DNA of 64,000 nt from NCBI RefSeq assembly GCF_018336155.1, contig NZ_JAGYHF010000006.1:310001-374000 (forward strand), in the 5' to 3' direction. The stretch comes from Pseudomonas rustica (GTDB lineage: Bacteria > Pseudomonadota > Gammaproteobacteria > Pseudomonadales > Pseudomonadaceae). The notes beneath the pieces were generated by a model. It was not told the origin of the DNA, searched no databases, and saw nothing but the letters and a program-made list of their open reading frames with translations. This document shows, one piece after another, positions 45,689 through 54,829 of the stretch (position 1 is the first letter of the stretch; each line of letters starts with the position of its first letter). The translations under genes and the position numbers were made by a program.

Positions 45689-45784
45689 GATCGCAGCCTT
45701 CGGCAGCTCCTACAGGTTCGGAGTCAGATCACATTTTTTGTGATCGACAAAAATCCCCTGTAGGAGCTGCCGCAGGCTGCGATC
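45689..45784. repeat. Long inverted repeat, family A
   Basis: The arms GATCGCAGCCTTCGGCAG and CTGCCGCAGGCTGCGATC are separated by a spacer that carries its own hairpin GATCACA-TTTTT-TGTGATC (45727-45745). It lies between convergent HAD and DUF2269 genes. Confidence 0.9.
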
Positions 45785-45792
45785 TTTTCGCT

Positions 45793-46218
45793 TCACACCG
45801 GTTTGGCGCCCATCAACCCGGCAATCGCGACAAAACACACAAAACTGAACAACGCCAAAGCAAAGCTGAACCTGCCCACCCCGCCCGGCGCCTTGCGCAA
45901 CCGGTTCAACCGCACCAGCAACCACAACCACGCCAACGCCGCCACGGTGTACAGCACGCTCGACGCCAGAATCCACGTCTGCCCCAGCGGCCAGCCCACC
46001 AGATGCACCATCCACCAGCCAGTAAACGGCATGCTCAGCAGCGCCAGGCCCATCAGCAGCCAGACAAACACACGAGGCCGCTGCAACGTGCGGCTGCCCG
46101 CCGTCGCATCACCTTTGCGCTTCGCGAGAAAAACCCAGATCGCCAGACCCAGCGCGCTGGTCAGCAAAACCACGGTGGCGACCACGTGGGCCATTTTCAG
46201 GGCCGTTAACGTTTCCAT
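45793..46218 (-). CDS. DUF2269 family integral membrane protein
   Basis: A 141-residue protein with four hydrophobic segments (about residues 9-29, 50-70, 80-103 and 116-136). It fits the small DUF2269 membrane family. The start at 46218 (METLTALKMAH) is used; a TTG two codons upstream is less likely. The function is unknown. It follows ilvA by 39 bases on the same strand and could be on its transcript. Confidence 0.75.
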   Translation of the reverse strand: METLTALKMAHVVATVVLLTSALGLAIWVFLAKRKGDATAGSRTLQRPRVFVWLLMGLALLSMPFTGWWMVHLVGWPLGQTWILASSVLYTVAALAWLWLLVRLNRLRKAPGGVGRFSFALALFSFVCFVAIAGLMGAKPV

Positions 46219-46257
46219 TGTCAAAATTCCTTATTACTTGCCCATCAGCGTAGCCGC

Positions 46258-47772
46258 TCAGCCGAGAAACAGCTGATAGGCCGGGTTCTCGCTTTCATCC
46301 CAGTACGGGTAGCCGATCTCTTCCAGCGCCGCCGGCACCAGATGACGCTCGTCGTGCGGCACCTGCAGGCCGGCGACCACACGGCCATCAGCAGCGCCAT
46401 GGTTGCGGTAGTGGAACATCGAGATGTTCCAGCGACCGCCGAGCTTATTAAGGAAGTTGAACAGCGCACCCGGACGCTCCGGGAATTCGAAGCGGAACAC
46501 CACTTCATCAATCACGTGCGCCGCGTGCCCGCCAACCATGTGGCGGATGTGCAGCTTGGCCAGTTCGTTGTCGGTCAGATCAGTGACCGGGAAACCTTGC
46601 TCGGTCAGGCTCGCCAGCAGTGCGCTGCGCGGATCGTTTTCCGGGTGGGTCTGCACACCAACGAAGATGTGCGCTTCGCTGCCGGTGTTGTAGCGGTAGT
46701 TGAATTCGGTGATCTGGCGCTTGCCGATGGCTTCGCAGAAGTTTTTGAAGCTGCCGGCCTTCTCGGGGATGGTCACGGCGATGATCGCTTCGCGGCCTTC
46801 ACCCAGTTCAGCGCGCTCGGCGACGTGGCGCAAGCGGTCGAAGTTGACATTGGCGCCGGAGTCGATGGCGACGAAGGTCTGGCCGCTGACACCGCGTTGT
46901 TCGACGTACTTCTTGATCCCGGCCACGCCCAACGCACCCGCAGGTTCGGTGATCGAGCGGGTATCGTCGTAGATATCCTTGATTGCCGCACAGATCTCGT
47001 CAGTGCTGACGGTGATCACTTCATCGACGTAGTCTTTGCAGATGTCGAAGGTGTGCTGGCCGATCTGCGCCACCGCCACGCCGTCGGCAAAGATGCCCAC
47101 GGTCGGCAACACCACACGCTCGCCGGCAGCCATCGCGGCTTGCAGGCAGTTGGAGTCGTCTGGCTCGACGCCGATGACTTTGATGTCCGGGCGCAGGTAT
47201 TTCACGTACGCGGCGATACCGGCGATCAGACCGCCGCCACCAACCGGGACAAAAATCGCGTCCAGCGGCTGCGGGTGCTGGCGCAGAATTTCCATCGCCA
47301 CGGTGCCCTGCCCGGCGATGGTGTGCGGATCGTCGTACGGGTGGATGTAGACGTAGCCTTTTTCATCGACCAGTTTCAGCGAGTAGGCCAAGGCTTCCGG
47401 GAACGAATCACCGTGCAGCACAACCTTGCCGCCGCGCGAACGCACGCCTTCGACCTTGATCTCGGGGGTGGTCTTGGGCATGACGATAGTGGCTTTTACG
47501 CCCAGCACTTTCGCCGCCAGGGCCAGACCTTGCGCATGGTTGCCCGCCGACGCGGTGACCACGCCACGGGCGCGCTCTTCTTCGGTCAGTTGGGTCAACT
47601 TGTTGTAGGCGCCGCGAATCTTGAACGAGAACACCGGCTGCAAGTCTTCGCGCTTGAGCCAAATGTCATTGCCCAGCCGCTCGGAGAGCTGGCGAGCGTT
47701 CTGCAGCGGGGTTTCTACGGCAACGTCATAAACGCGCGAGGTGAGGATCTTTTTGACGTACTGTTCGAGCAT
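46258..47772 (-). CDS. ilvA: Threonine ammonia-lyase, biosynthetic
   Basis: A 504-residue PLP enzyme making 2-oxobutanoate from threonine, the first step of isoleucine synthesis. The PLP lysine is in FSFKIRGAYNK, the phosphate loop SAGNHAQG and the glycine-rich GGGGLIAGI. The C-terminal 180 residues hold two ACT-like domains for feedback control by isoleucine. IlvD (20.3 kb) acts later in the same pathway. Divergent from rpiA. Confidence 0.96.
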   Translation of the reverse strand: MLEQYVKKILTSRVYDVAVETPLQNARQLSERLGNDIWLKREDLQPVFSFKIRGAYNKLTQLTEEERARGVVTASAGNHAQGLALAAKVLGVKATIVMPKTTPEIKVEGVRSRGGKVVLHGDSFPEALAYSLKLVDEKGYVYIHPYDDPHTIAGQGTVAMEILRQHPQPLDAIFVPVGGGGLIAGIAAYVKYLRPDIKVIGVEPDDSNCLQAAMAAGERVVLPTVGIFADGVAVAQIGQHTFDICKDYVDEVITVSTDEICAAIKDIYDDTRSITEPAGALGVAGIKKYVEQRGVSGQTFVAIDSGANVNFDRLRHVAERAELGEGREAIIAVTIPEKAGSFKNFCEAIGKRQITEFNYRYNTGSEAHIFVGVQTHPENDPRSALLASLTEQGFPVTDLTDNELAKLHIRHMVGGHAAHVIDEVVFRFEFPERPGALFNFLNKLGGRWNISMFHYRNHGAADGRVVAGLQVPHDERHLVPAALEEIGYPYWDESENPAYQLFLG

Positions 47773-47872
47773 CGGAAAGCATCACTGAGCGGGTTGGGCA
47801 GGGCCAAGGAGTCTAACCCGGCTTTTGCCCGGGCGACCACACGAATCCAGAGGTTTTAGCCGCGCCTTAAAA

Positions 47873-47940
47873 GATCGCAGCCTTCGGCAGCTCCTACAGA
47901 ATGCATGCGATTCCTGTAGGAGCTGCCGCAGGCTGCGATC
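47873..47940. repeat. Long inverted repeat, family A, in a divergent spacer
   Basis: The arms GATCGCAGCCTTCGGCAGCT and AGCTGCCGCAGGCTGCGATC surround a short loop between divergent ilvA and rpiA. It ends 22 bases before the rpiA -35 box. This is one of only two repeats in a divergent junction of the window. Confidence 0.9.
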
Positions 47941-47961
47941 TTTTGATCTGCCAATAGGACA

Positions 47962-47990
47962 ATGACCTTCCCAGACATGGGGCCTATAAT
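47962..47990 (+). promoter_or_regulatory. Sigma-70 promoter of rpiA
   Basis: ATGACC (47962-47967), a 17-base spacer and a consensus TATAAT (47985-47990). The rpiA ATG lies 42 bases after it. Confidence 0.65.
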
Positions 47991-48032
47991 GCCGGCCTTT
48001 CCGTTCTCACCTTGCCCGCTTCCGGAGCCCGC

Positions 48033-48707
48033 ATGACCCAGGATCAACTCAAACAGGCAGTGGCTCAGGCCGCCGTCGACTTCATCCTTCCGAAACTCGA
48101 CGACAAGAGCATCGTTGGGGTCGGCACCGGCTCCACCGCCAACTGCTTCATCGACGCCCTGGCCCAGCACAAGGGCGCATTCGACGGCGCGGTTGCCAGT
48201 TCCGAAGCCACTGCCGCGCGCCTCAAGGGCCACGGGATTCCGGTGTATGAGCTGAACACCGTCAGCGATCTGGAGTTCTACGTCGACGGCGCCGATGAAA
48301 GCGACGCGCACCTGAACCTGATCAAGGGCGGCGGCGCAGCTCTGACCCGCGAGAAGATCGTTGCGGCCGTGGCCAAGACCTTCATCTGCATCGCCGACGC
48401 CAGCAAACTGGTGCCGGTGCTAGGCGAATTTCCGCTGCCAGTCGAAGTGATCCCGATGGCCCGCAGCCACGTTGCCCGCCAACTGGTGAAACTGGGCGGC
48501 GACCCGGTGTACCGCGAAGGTGTATTGACCGACAACGGCAACATCATTCTGGATGTGTTCAACCTGCAGATCACCAACCCGGTGGAGCTGGAAGCGCAGA
48601 TCAATGCAATTGTTGGCGTGGTGACTAACGGCTTGTTCGCGGCACGTCCGGCTGATTTGTTGTTGCTGGGTACATCTGAGGGCGTGAAAACCCTTAAAGC
48701 TGAGTAA
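48033..48707 (+). CDS. rpiA: Ribose-5-phosphate isomerase A
   Basis: A 224-residue enzyme interconverting ribose-5-phosphate and ribulose-5-phosphate in the pentose phosphate pathway. The phosphate-binding loop [11 protein letters not shown], the catalytic Asp in YVDGADE and the Lys/Glu region ([15 protein letters not shown]) are present. The ATG follows CCGGAG, giving MTQDQLKQ; an upstream in-frame start is unlikely. ilvA-rpiA divergence is conserved in Pseudomonas. Confidence 0.96.
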   Translation: MTQDQLKQAVAQAAVDFILPKLDDKSIVGVGTGSTANCFIDALAQHKGAFDGAVASSEATAARLKGHGIPVYELNTVSDLEFYVDGADESDAHLNLIKGGGAALTREKIVAAVAKTFICIADASKLVPVLGEFPLPVEVIPMARSHVARQLVKLGGDPVYREGVLTDNGNIILDVFNLQITNPVELEAQINAIVGVVTNGLFAARPADLLLLGTSEGVKTLKAE

Positions 48708-48712
48708 TCAGC

Positions 48713-48734
48713 CCGCCCACGATTTTGTGGGCGG
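48713..48734 (+). terminator. Hairpin after rpiA, possible terminator
   Basis: CCGCCCAC (48713-48720) and GTGGGCGG (48727-48734) pair around a 6-base loop, 5 bases after the rpiA stop codon. There is no U-tract (ATTGAAG follows), so termination may be weak. Confidence 0.55.
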
Positions 48735-48748
48735 ATTGAAGTCAAAAA

Positions 48749-48838
48749 TGTGGGAGCGGGCTTGCTCGCGAATGCGGTGGATCAGTCAAAGTAGATGTCG
48801 ACTGACCTGACGCCTTCGCGAGCAAGCCCGCTCCCACA
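48749..48838. repeat. Long inverted repeat, family C
   Basis: The arms TGTGGGAGCGGGCTTGCTCG and CGAGCAAGCCCGCTCCCACA, 24 bases each, flank an inner dyad near AGTAGATGTCGACTGAC. It lies between convergent rpiA and the first SdiA-regulated-type gene. Confidence 0.93.
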
Positions 48839-48857
48839 TTGGTTTTCAGGGTGCCCG

Positions 48858-49775
48858 TTAGTGGGATGCCGGTTTTTTGAAGACGTAAAACAGGTTCGGC
48901 TCGCTCACCATGTACAGCGTGCCATCGTCGTCCATCGCAATGCCTTCCGCCTGCGGCACGGTTTTCTTCAAACCCTGACGCCCGCCACTGATGGACATCG
49001 TGCTCAACGGCCGCCCATCGACATCCAGTTCCAGAATCAACCGCGACTCATCCGACAGTGCCAGTAAATGGCCGCTGCGTTCGTCGTACTGCAAACTCGA
49101 CAGATCACGCACAAACATCCCGGCATCGCGCTTGGGGTTGTTGATCACGTGCACCGCGTAGGATTTTTCCGGGTTGAAGTGCGGAAAACCATGCACTTCG
49201 TAGATGAGCATCGGGTCGCGCTCTTTCGCCACGAACAGGCGCTTGCCCACCGAGTCGTAAGCCAGACCTTCAAACCCCTTGTTGCCGCTCATGTGCACGC
49301 CGAGGGTCATCTGCTCGGCATCCGCCGCATCGAGGAACGTGGTGCCTTCTTCCAGATGAATCTTGATCAGCCGCTGCTCACGCTCGTCGGTGATCACGTA
49401 GGTGTCGGCGCTGATGAATTCGACAGCCTCCGCATCGCCAAAGCCGATCAGCGAGATGCGCCGCAGGATCTTGCCTTCCAGCGACAGCTCAACCAGCTCG
49501 GCATTTTTGTTGGTCACGGTGAACAGGCTTTTGCGCACCGGATCGAAGGTCAGCGCTGACACATCGTCGTCCAGACCGTCGATAACTCGTCCTTCAATCT
49601 CCACACGGTATTGATCCAGACCAATGGATTCCGTGCTTTGCGGTTGCCATAAGGTGTGCAGGTTGAACCAGGCACGCTCGAACAGGCGCAGGTATTGGCC
49701 GATCGCAATCAACGCGATCAGCGCAATCACCAAGACGATGATGACCAGAGGTTTGGGACGGGCAAGTCGACGCAT
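48858..49775 (-). CDS. SdiA-regulated domain (YjiK-type) protein, copy 1
   Basis: A 305-residue protein with an N-terminal membrane anchor (residues about 8-28, IVLVIALIALIAIG) and a beta-propeller-like periplasmic part of the SdiA-regulated family. Repeated blade motifs (ALTFDPVRKSLFTVTN, FEGLAYDSVGKRLFVAKE, ALSDESRLILELD) are visible. The function of the family is unknown. A divergent homologue follows upstream at 50.0-50.9 kb on the same strand, suggesting old tandem duplication. Confidence 0.82.
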   Translation of the reverse strand: MRRLARPKPLVIIVLVIALIALIAIGQYLRLFERAWFNLHTLWQPQSTESIGLDQYRVEIEGRVIDGLDDDVSALTFDPVRKSLFTVTNKNAELVELSLEGKILRRISLIGFGDAEAVEFISADTYVITDEREQRLIKIHLEEGTTFLDAADAEQMTLGVHMSGNKGFEGLAYDSVGKRLFVAKERDPMLIYEVHGFPHFNPEKSYAVHVINNPKRDAGMFVRDLSSLQYDERSGHLLALSDESRLILELDVDGRPLSTMSISGGRQGLKKTVPQAEGIAMDDDGTLYMVSEPNLFYVFKKPASH

Positions 49776-49876
49776 TCGGGCGGGCTCGGAATCAAAACAG
49801 GCGGATGAAATATCACGCCCGTCTGAACTGAAGCTTAATGGCCACTTGCCTCAAACCACAAGACAACCCTGTATTT

Positions 49877-49981
49877 GATCGTTCCCACGCTCTGCGTGGG
49901 AATGCAGCCGGGGATGCTCTGCGTCCCACAGTCAAAAGATCGTCCGAACGCGGCCCGAACCTTCGGCAGCTCCTACAGGAT
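49877..49981. repeat. Mosaic of repeat halves (families D and A)
   Basis: The left part (GATCGTTCCCACGCTCTGCG onward to about 49930) is a family D left half. The right part (CCTTCGGCAGCTCCTACAG, to about 49979) is a family A half. The join near GATCGTCCGAACGCGGCCC looks like a recombined or decayed element. It lies between the two SdiA-regulated-type genes. Confidence 0.7.
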
Positions 49982-49993
49982 TCGAGGAGGCTG

Positions 49994-50917
49994 TTATTTC
50001 TGTTTTTCGAAGCGGTAGAACAGGTTCGGCTCACTGACCATGTACAGCGTGCCCGCCTCGTCCATGGTCACGCCTTCGGCGCGCGGGATGGTTTTCTTGA
50101 TGCCGTTGAAGCCGCCGAGCAAGGTCATGAAGCTGACTTGATCGCCCTTCTCATCCAGCTCCAGCAATAGATGCGAATCAGCGGACAGCACCAGTGTGTG
50201 GCCGGTGCGCGGATCCACCGCCAGCGCCGAGAGATTACGGATGTCCAGCTCATCGCTGGCGAGTTTTTGCTTGTCGCCCGTCAGCGTCTGGGTGCCGTCG
50301 CTTTTCCAGGTGAACAGCGCCGGTGGCCGTTCTTCGCCCAGCAACAGTTGCTGATTGCGCGGATCCCAGGCAATCGCTTCGAAGGCTTTGTTCTGGTCTT
50401 TCGAGGGGCCGAGGTCGTATTTGGGGAAGTCGGCGATGTTCAGTTCGCGGGTGTCGGCGTCGACTTTGACGATGGAGAGTATGTGCTCGCGCTCATCGAC
50501 GATGGCCATCAGGCCGTTTTCCATCACGGTCAGGCCTTCCGGATTGCTCCAGCCCTTAAGCGGCATTTTGCGCAGCACGTCGCCTTGCAGGCTCAGTTCG
50601 GCGAGGAACGGATTTTTGCCCATTACCGAAAACAGGGTTTTGGTCTGCGGGTTATAGGACAGGTCGGAGGCTTCGTCTTTCTCCATGCCCGGCAGCAACT
50701 TCGCATCGATCACCGCGTGGTAGTCCGGCAACCAGACGCTTTCCTTTTGCTCGGTCGGGCTCTCGAAACGCTCCAGCACCCACAGCACGCCACGGTCATC
50801 CCAATGCATGGCGAACGCCAGGCCATAGGCGGCGGCAAGGGCCAGCGCCAGCCAGGTATACCAACGCAGGGCAAAACGTGGACGGCGGGCGGATTTGAGC
50901 TGAGTTTGAGATGACAT
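49994..50917 (-). CDS. SdiA-regulated domain (YjiK-type) protein, copy 2
   Basis: A 307-residue paralogue of the preceding protein, with a membrane anchor near residues 17-36 (YTWLALALAAAYGLAF) and the same propeller motifs. Both end in a closely similar AEG...GTLYMVSEPNLF segment (here EAGTLYMVSEPNLFYRFEK), while the middle regions have drifted. This makes recent duplication unlikely. The family role is unknown; an exported sensor or lactonase-like propeller is only a guess. Confidence 0.82.
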   Translation of the reverse strand: MSSQTQLKSARRPRFALRWYTWLALALAAAYGLAFAMHWDDRGVLWVLERFESPTEQKESVWLPDYHAVIDAKLLPGMEKDEASDLSYNPQTKTLFSVMGKNPFLAELSLQGDVLRKMPLKGWSNPEGLTVMENGLMAIVDEREHILSIVKVDADTRELNIADFPKYDLGPSKDQNKAFEAIAWDPRNQQLLLGEERPPALFTWKSDGTQTLTGDKQKLASDELDIRNLSALAVDPRTGHTLVLSADSHLLLELDEKGDQVSFMTLLGGFNGIKKTIPRAEGVTMDEAGTLYMVSEPNLFYRFEKQK

Positions 50918-51082
50918 CGAGGGACGCGTTCCGAAAATTCAGGCTATGGGTAATAGCACAAAGAGGCCGGCTCAGACGCCAGATTTTCCGGAATTATCCA
51001 GACAGGATGTGAAAAAAACGGCAAATGGCGGGATTGCCGTGTGGGTTTGTGGGCCAAGACACAAAAATACCGGCCAGGCCTC

Positions 51083-51177
51083 TGTGGCGAGGGGATTTAT
51101 CCCCGTTGGGTCGCGCAGCGGCCCCAAAGATCTTGGGCCTGCTGCGCAGTCCAACGGGGATAAATCCCCTCGCCACA
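51083..51177. repeat. Long inverted repeat, family B
   Basis: The arms TGTGGCGAGGGGATTTATCC and GGATAAATCCCCTCGCCACA run inward through CCGTTGG. It lies between the FAH-family gene stop and the SdiA copy 2 start, both on the minus strand. The other 160 bases upstream of copy 2 hold no other feature I recognise. Confidence 0.92.
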
Positions 51178-51205
51178 AAAGCTCACACCATCAGGAAATG
51201 GCGGG

Positions 51206-51871
51206 TTAGCGAACGCTGCTGTTAAAGCTGCTCGCGCCCACCAGTTCCAGGACGATGTCGTCGCCCACATTCAGCGGGCCGACGCCCACTGGCGTACCAG
51301 TGAGGATCACGTCACCGGCCTGCAGCGAGAAGCAGCCGGCCATGTGCTGGATCATCGGCACGATCGGGTTGAGCATCGCGCTGCTGTTGCCGTCCTGACG
51401 GACTTCGCCGTTGATGGTCAGGCGAATGCCGATGTCGGTCAGGTCAGCAAACGTGCTGCCAACCACGAACGGAGCAATCACTGCCGCGCCGTCGAACGAC
51501 TTGGCGATTTCCCACGGCAGGCCCTTGGCTTTCAGCTCGGCCTGCTTGTCGCGCAGGGTCAGATCCAGCGCCGGGGCGAAACCGGAGATCGCATCCAGCA
51601 CTTCTTCACGGCTCGGCTTGGTCGACAACGGCTTGCCGATCAACACGGCGATTTCCGCTTCGTAGTGCACCGAACCGCGCTCGGTCGGAATGGCGAAACC
51701 GCCTTCCAGCTCAACCACGCAACTGCCCGGCTTGATGAACAGCAACGGCTCGGTAGGCACCGGGTTGTCCAGTTCTTTGGCGTGTTCGGCGTAATTACGG
51801 CCAATGCACACGACTTTCCCGATCGGGAAGTGGATGCGCGTGCCGTCGACGTACTGGTGCTGATAGCTCAT
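51206..51871 (-). CDS. Fumarylacetoacetate hydrolase family protein
   Basis: A 221-residue FAH-fold enzyme of the FAHD1/YcgM type (acylpyruvate hydrolase or oxaloacetate decarboxylase). Family landmarks: CIGRNYAEHAKEL, LFIKPGSCVV, HYEAEIAVLIGKPL (metal-binding Glu residues) and ILTGTPVGVGPL. It follows the D-2-hydroxyglutarate dehydrogenase gene by 41 bases on the same strand, so it is likely cotranscribed and may act on related 2-oxo acids. Confidence 0.86.
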   Translation of the reverse strand: MSYQHQYVDGTRIHFPIGKVVCIGRNYAEHAKELDNPVPTEPLLFIKPGSCVVELEGGFAIPTERGSVHYEAEIAVLIGKPLSTKPSREEVLDAISGFAPALDLTLRDKQAELKAKGLPWEIAKSFDGAAVIAPFVVGSTFADLTDIGIRLTINGEVRQDGNSSAMLNPIVPMIQHMAGCFSLQAGDVILTGTPVGVGPLNVGDDIVLELVGASSFNSSVR

Positions 51872-51912
51872 TTACCGACTCCTGCCTTCATTGATTCATC
51901 AAAGATTACAGA

Positions 51913-53307
51913 TCAAACCGCGAAGATCTTGCCCGGGTTCATGATGCCGTTCGGGTCGAACACCGCTTTTACCGCTTTCATGTACTCGATCTCAACCGGC
52001 GAGCGGCTGTAGGTCAAATAATCACGTTTGGTCATGCCGACGCCGTGTTCGGCGGAGATCGAACCGTTGTACTTCTCGACGGTTTCGAACACCCACTTGT
52101 TGACGGTCGCGCACTTGGCGAAGAACTCATCCTTGCTGAGGTTATCCGGCTTGAGGATGTTCAAATGCAGGTTGCCGTCGCCGATGTGGCCGAACCAGAC
52201 AATTTCGAAGTCTGGATAGTGTTCGCCGACGATCGCGTCGATTTCCTTCAGAAATGCCGGCACTTTCGACACGGTGACCGAGATGTCGTTTTTGTACGGC
52301 GTCCAGTGCGAGATGGTTTCGGAGATGTACTCGCGCAGCTTCCACAGATTCTGCAGCTGGGTTTCGCTCTGGCTCATGACGCCGTCCAGCACCCAGCCCT
52401 GCTCGACGCAATGTTCGAAGGTCTCCAGTGCGCTGTTGGCCACTTCTTCGGTGGTCGCTTCGAATTCCAGCAACGCGTAGAACGGGCAATCGGTTTCAAA
52501 CGGCGCCGGTACGTCGCCACGACCCATGACTTTCGCCAGGGCTTTGTCGGAGAAGAATTCGAACGCGGTCAGGTCGAGTTTGCCCTGGAAGGCGTGCAGC
52601 ACCGGCATGATCGAGTCGAAATCGGCGGTGCCGAGCACCATCGCGGTGAGGTTTTTCGGCGCACGATCGAGGCGCATGGTCGCTTCGACGACGAAACCCA
52701 GCGTGCCTTCAGCGCCGATGAACAGCTGACGCAGGTCGTAACCGGTGGCGTTCTTGATCAGGTCTTTGTTCAGTTCCAGCACATCGCCCTTGCCGGTGAC
52801 GACTTTCATGCCAGCCACCCAGTTGCGGGTCATACCGTAGCGAATCACTTTGATCCCGCCGGCGTTGGTGCCGATGTTGCCGCCAATCTGGCTGGAGCCT
52901 GCCGAGGCGAAGTCGACCGGGTAGTACAGGCCTTTTTCTTCGGCGACGTTCTGCAAATGCTCGGTGACCACGCCCGGCTGACAAACGGCGGTGCGGTCAG
53001 TGAGGTTCACGTCGAGAATCTGATTCATGTAATCGAACGAGACGACTACTTCGCCATTCGCCGCCACGGCAGCGGCGGAAAGCCCGGTGCGCCCGCCCGA
53101 TGGCACCAGCGCGACCTTGTGTTGATTGGCCCAACGGACAACCGCCTGCACCTGTTCAATGGTCTTGGGAAACACGATAGCGCTCGGCGCCGGGGCGAAG
53201 TGCTTGGTCCAATCCTTGCCGTACGCATTCAGGGAGTCGGCGTCGGTGAGGACTTTGCCAGGCTCAACCAGGGTCTTCAGTTCATCAATCAGGGCAGGAT
53301 TGGTCAT
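51913..53307 (-). CDS. FAD-linked D-2-hydroxyglutarate dehydrogenase (GlcD-like)
   Basis: A 464-residue VAO-type flavoprotein oxidising a D-2-hydroxy acid. FAD-binding PSGGRTGLSAAAV and GGNIGTNAGGIKVIRYG are seen near residues 75 and 140; the C-terminal part has HIGDGNLHLN and EHGVGMTKRDYL. In Pseudomonas the enzyme beside serA was shown to be a D-2-hydroxyglutarate dehydrogenase that recycles the by-product of SerA. Here it is divergent from serA. A start at 53307 (MTNPALIDEL) is preferred to one 10 codons upstream. Confidence 0.85.
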   Translation of the reverse strand: MTNPALIDELKTLVEPGKVLTDADSLNAYGKDWTKHFAPAPSAIVFPKTIEQVQAVVRWANQHKVALVPSGGRTGLSAAAVAANGEVVVSFDYMNQILDVNLTDRTAVCQPGVVTEHLQNVAEEKGLYYPVDFASAGSSQIGGNIGTNAGGIKVIRYGMTRNWVAGMKVVTGKGDVLELNKDLIKNATGYDLRQLFIGAEGTLGFVVEATMRLDRAPKNLTAMVLGTADFDSIMPVLHAFQGKLDLTAFEFFSDKALAKVMGRGDVPAPFETDCPFYALLEFEATTEEVANSALETFEHCVEQGWVLDGVMSQSETQLQNLWKLREYISETISHWTPYKNDISVTVSKVPAFLKEIDAIVGEHYPDFEIVWFGHIGDGNLHLNILKPDNLSKDEFFAKCATVNKWVFETVEKYNGSISAEHGVGMTKRDYLTYSRSPVEIEYMKAVKAVFDPNGIMNPGKIFAV

Positions 53308-53383
53308 CGACAGAACTCTCGAACAATTCATGGTCATCCTGAGAACGCTTCACGTCGCAGGAATGAGTGTTTAGCGGGGAGGC

Positions 53384-53395
53384 TATGCTAGCATA
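53384..53395. promoter_or_regulatory. Palindrome in the serA/D-2-hydroxyglutarate dehydrogenase spacer
   Basis: A perfect 12-base palindrome TATGCTAGCATA. Each strand reads TATGCT, a possible -10 box, so the site may hold overlapping divergent promoters or an operator shared by both genes. Confidence 0.45.
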
Positions 53396-53511
53396 TCGAC
53401 CCCGCAGGACAGTGCCTAAGGCCAGATCCGCGGAGACGACATTCTTGTCGTCCGGGTCAGCGTCTGTTGACCATTTCCTGCCATTTTTCTCCGGGATACA
53501 GGTTTACGCAG

Positions 53512-54741
53512 ATGAGCAAGACTTCTCTCGATAAGAGCAAGATCAAGTTCCTTCTTCTCGAAGGCGTCCACCAATCGGCTGTCGACGTCCTCAAGGCGGC
53601 GGGCTACACCAGCATTGAGTACCTCACCGGTTCTCTGCCGGAAGCCCAGCTCAAGGAAAAGATTGCTGACGCTCACTTCATCGGCATTCGTTCGCGCACG
53701 CAACTGACCGAAGAGATCTTCGATCACGCGAAGAAGCTGGTAGCGGTCGGCTGTTTCTGCATCGGCACCAACCAGGTTGACCTGAGTGCTGCCCGTGAGC
53801 GCGGTATCGCCGTGTTCAACGCGCCGTACTCCAACACTCGCTCCGTAGCGGAACTGGTGCTGGCCGAAGCGATCCTGCTGCTGCGCGGCATCCCGGAGAA
53901 AAACGCTTCCTGCCACCGTGGCGGCTGGATCAAATCCGCAGCCAACTCCTTCGAGATCCGTGGCAAGAAACTCGGCATCGTCGGCTACGGCTCGATCGGT
54001 ACTCAGCTGTCGGTTCTGGCTGAAGGTCTGGGTATGCAGGTGTATTTCTACGACACCGTGACCAAGCTGCCGCTGGGCAACGCCACTCAGGTCGGTAATC
54101 TGACCGAGCTGCTGGGCATGTCCGACATCGTCACCCTGCACGTTCCGGAAACCGCTGCGACCCAGTGGATGATCGGCGAGAAGGAAATCCGCGCCATCAA
54201 GAAGGGCGGCATCCTGATCAACGCTGCTCGCGGTACCGTGGTCGAGCTGGACGCCCTGGCGGACGCGATCAAGGACAAGCACCTGATCGGCGCGGCCATC
54301 GACGTGTTCCCGGTGGAGCCACGCTCCAACGACGAAGAGTTCGAAAGCCCGCTGCGTGGCCTCGACAACGTGATTCTGACCCCGCACATCGGTGGTTCGA
54401 CCGCCGAAGCGCAAGCCAACATCGGTCTGGAAGTGGCAGAAAAACTGGTCAAGTACAGCGACAACGGTACTTCGGTTTCGTCGGTCAACTTCCCGGAAGT
54501 GGCCCTGCCGGCTCACCCTGGCAAGCACCGCCTGCTGCACATCCACGAGAACATTCCGGGTGTGATGAGCGAGATCAACAAGGTCTTCGCCGAAAACGGC
54601 ATCAACATCTCCGGTCAGTTCCTGCAGACCAACGAGAAGGTTGGCTACGTGGTGATCGACGTCGACGCCGAGTACTCGGATCTGGCGCAAGAGAAGCTGC
54701 AGCACATCAACGGCACTATCCGTAGCCGCGTTCTTTTCTAA
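53512..54741 (+). CDS. serA: D-3-phosphoglycerate dehydrogenase
   Basis: A 409-residue NAD-dependent enzyme, first step of serine synthesis. It also reduces 2-oxoglutarate to D-2-hydroxyglutarate in some bacteria. NAD-binding GYGSIGTQL is near residue 159. Catalytic Arg (NAARGT), Glu (FPVEP) and His (TPHIGGST) are present. A C-terminal ACT domain (from about residue 338) gives feedback by serine. The start follows a weak site; the ATG at 53512 fits the family N-terminus. A bidirectional terminator follows. Confidence 0.96.
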   Translation: MSKTSLDKSKIKFLLLEGVHQSAVDVLKAAGYTSIEYLTGSLPEAQLKEKIADAHFIGIRSRTQLTEEIFDHAKKLVAVGCFCIGTNQVDLSAARERGIAVFNAPYSNTRSVAELVLAEAILLLRGIPEKNASCHRGGWIKSAANSFEIRGKKLGIVGYGSIGTQLSVLAEGLGMQVYFYDTVTKLPLGNATQVGNLTELLGMSDIVTLHVPETAATQWMIGEKEIRAIKKGGILINAARGTVVELDALADAIKDKHLIGAAIDVFPVEPRSNDEEFESPLRGLDNVILTPHIGGSTAEAQANIGLEVAEKLVKYSDNGTSVSSVNFPEVALPAHPGKHRLLHIHENIPGVMSEINKVFAENGINISGQFLQTNEKVGYVVIDVDAEYSDLAQEKLQHINGTIRSRVLF

Positions 54742-54829
54742 GAACAGCTACAAGCCGCGAGCGACAAGCAGCAAGTGATGTTCGCTTAGCTTTTGCTTGA
54801 AGCTCGTAGCTCGCAACTCGCCGCTGATA

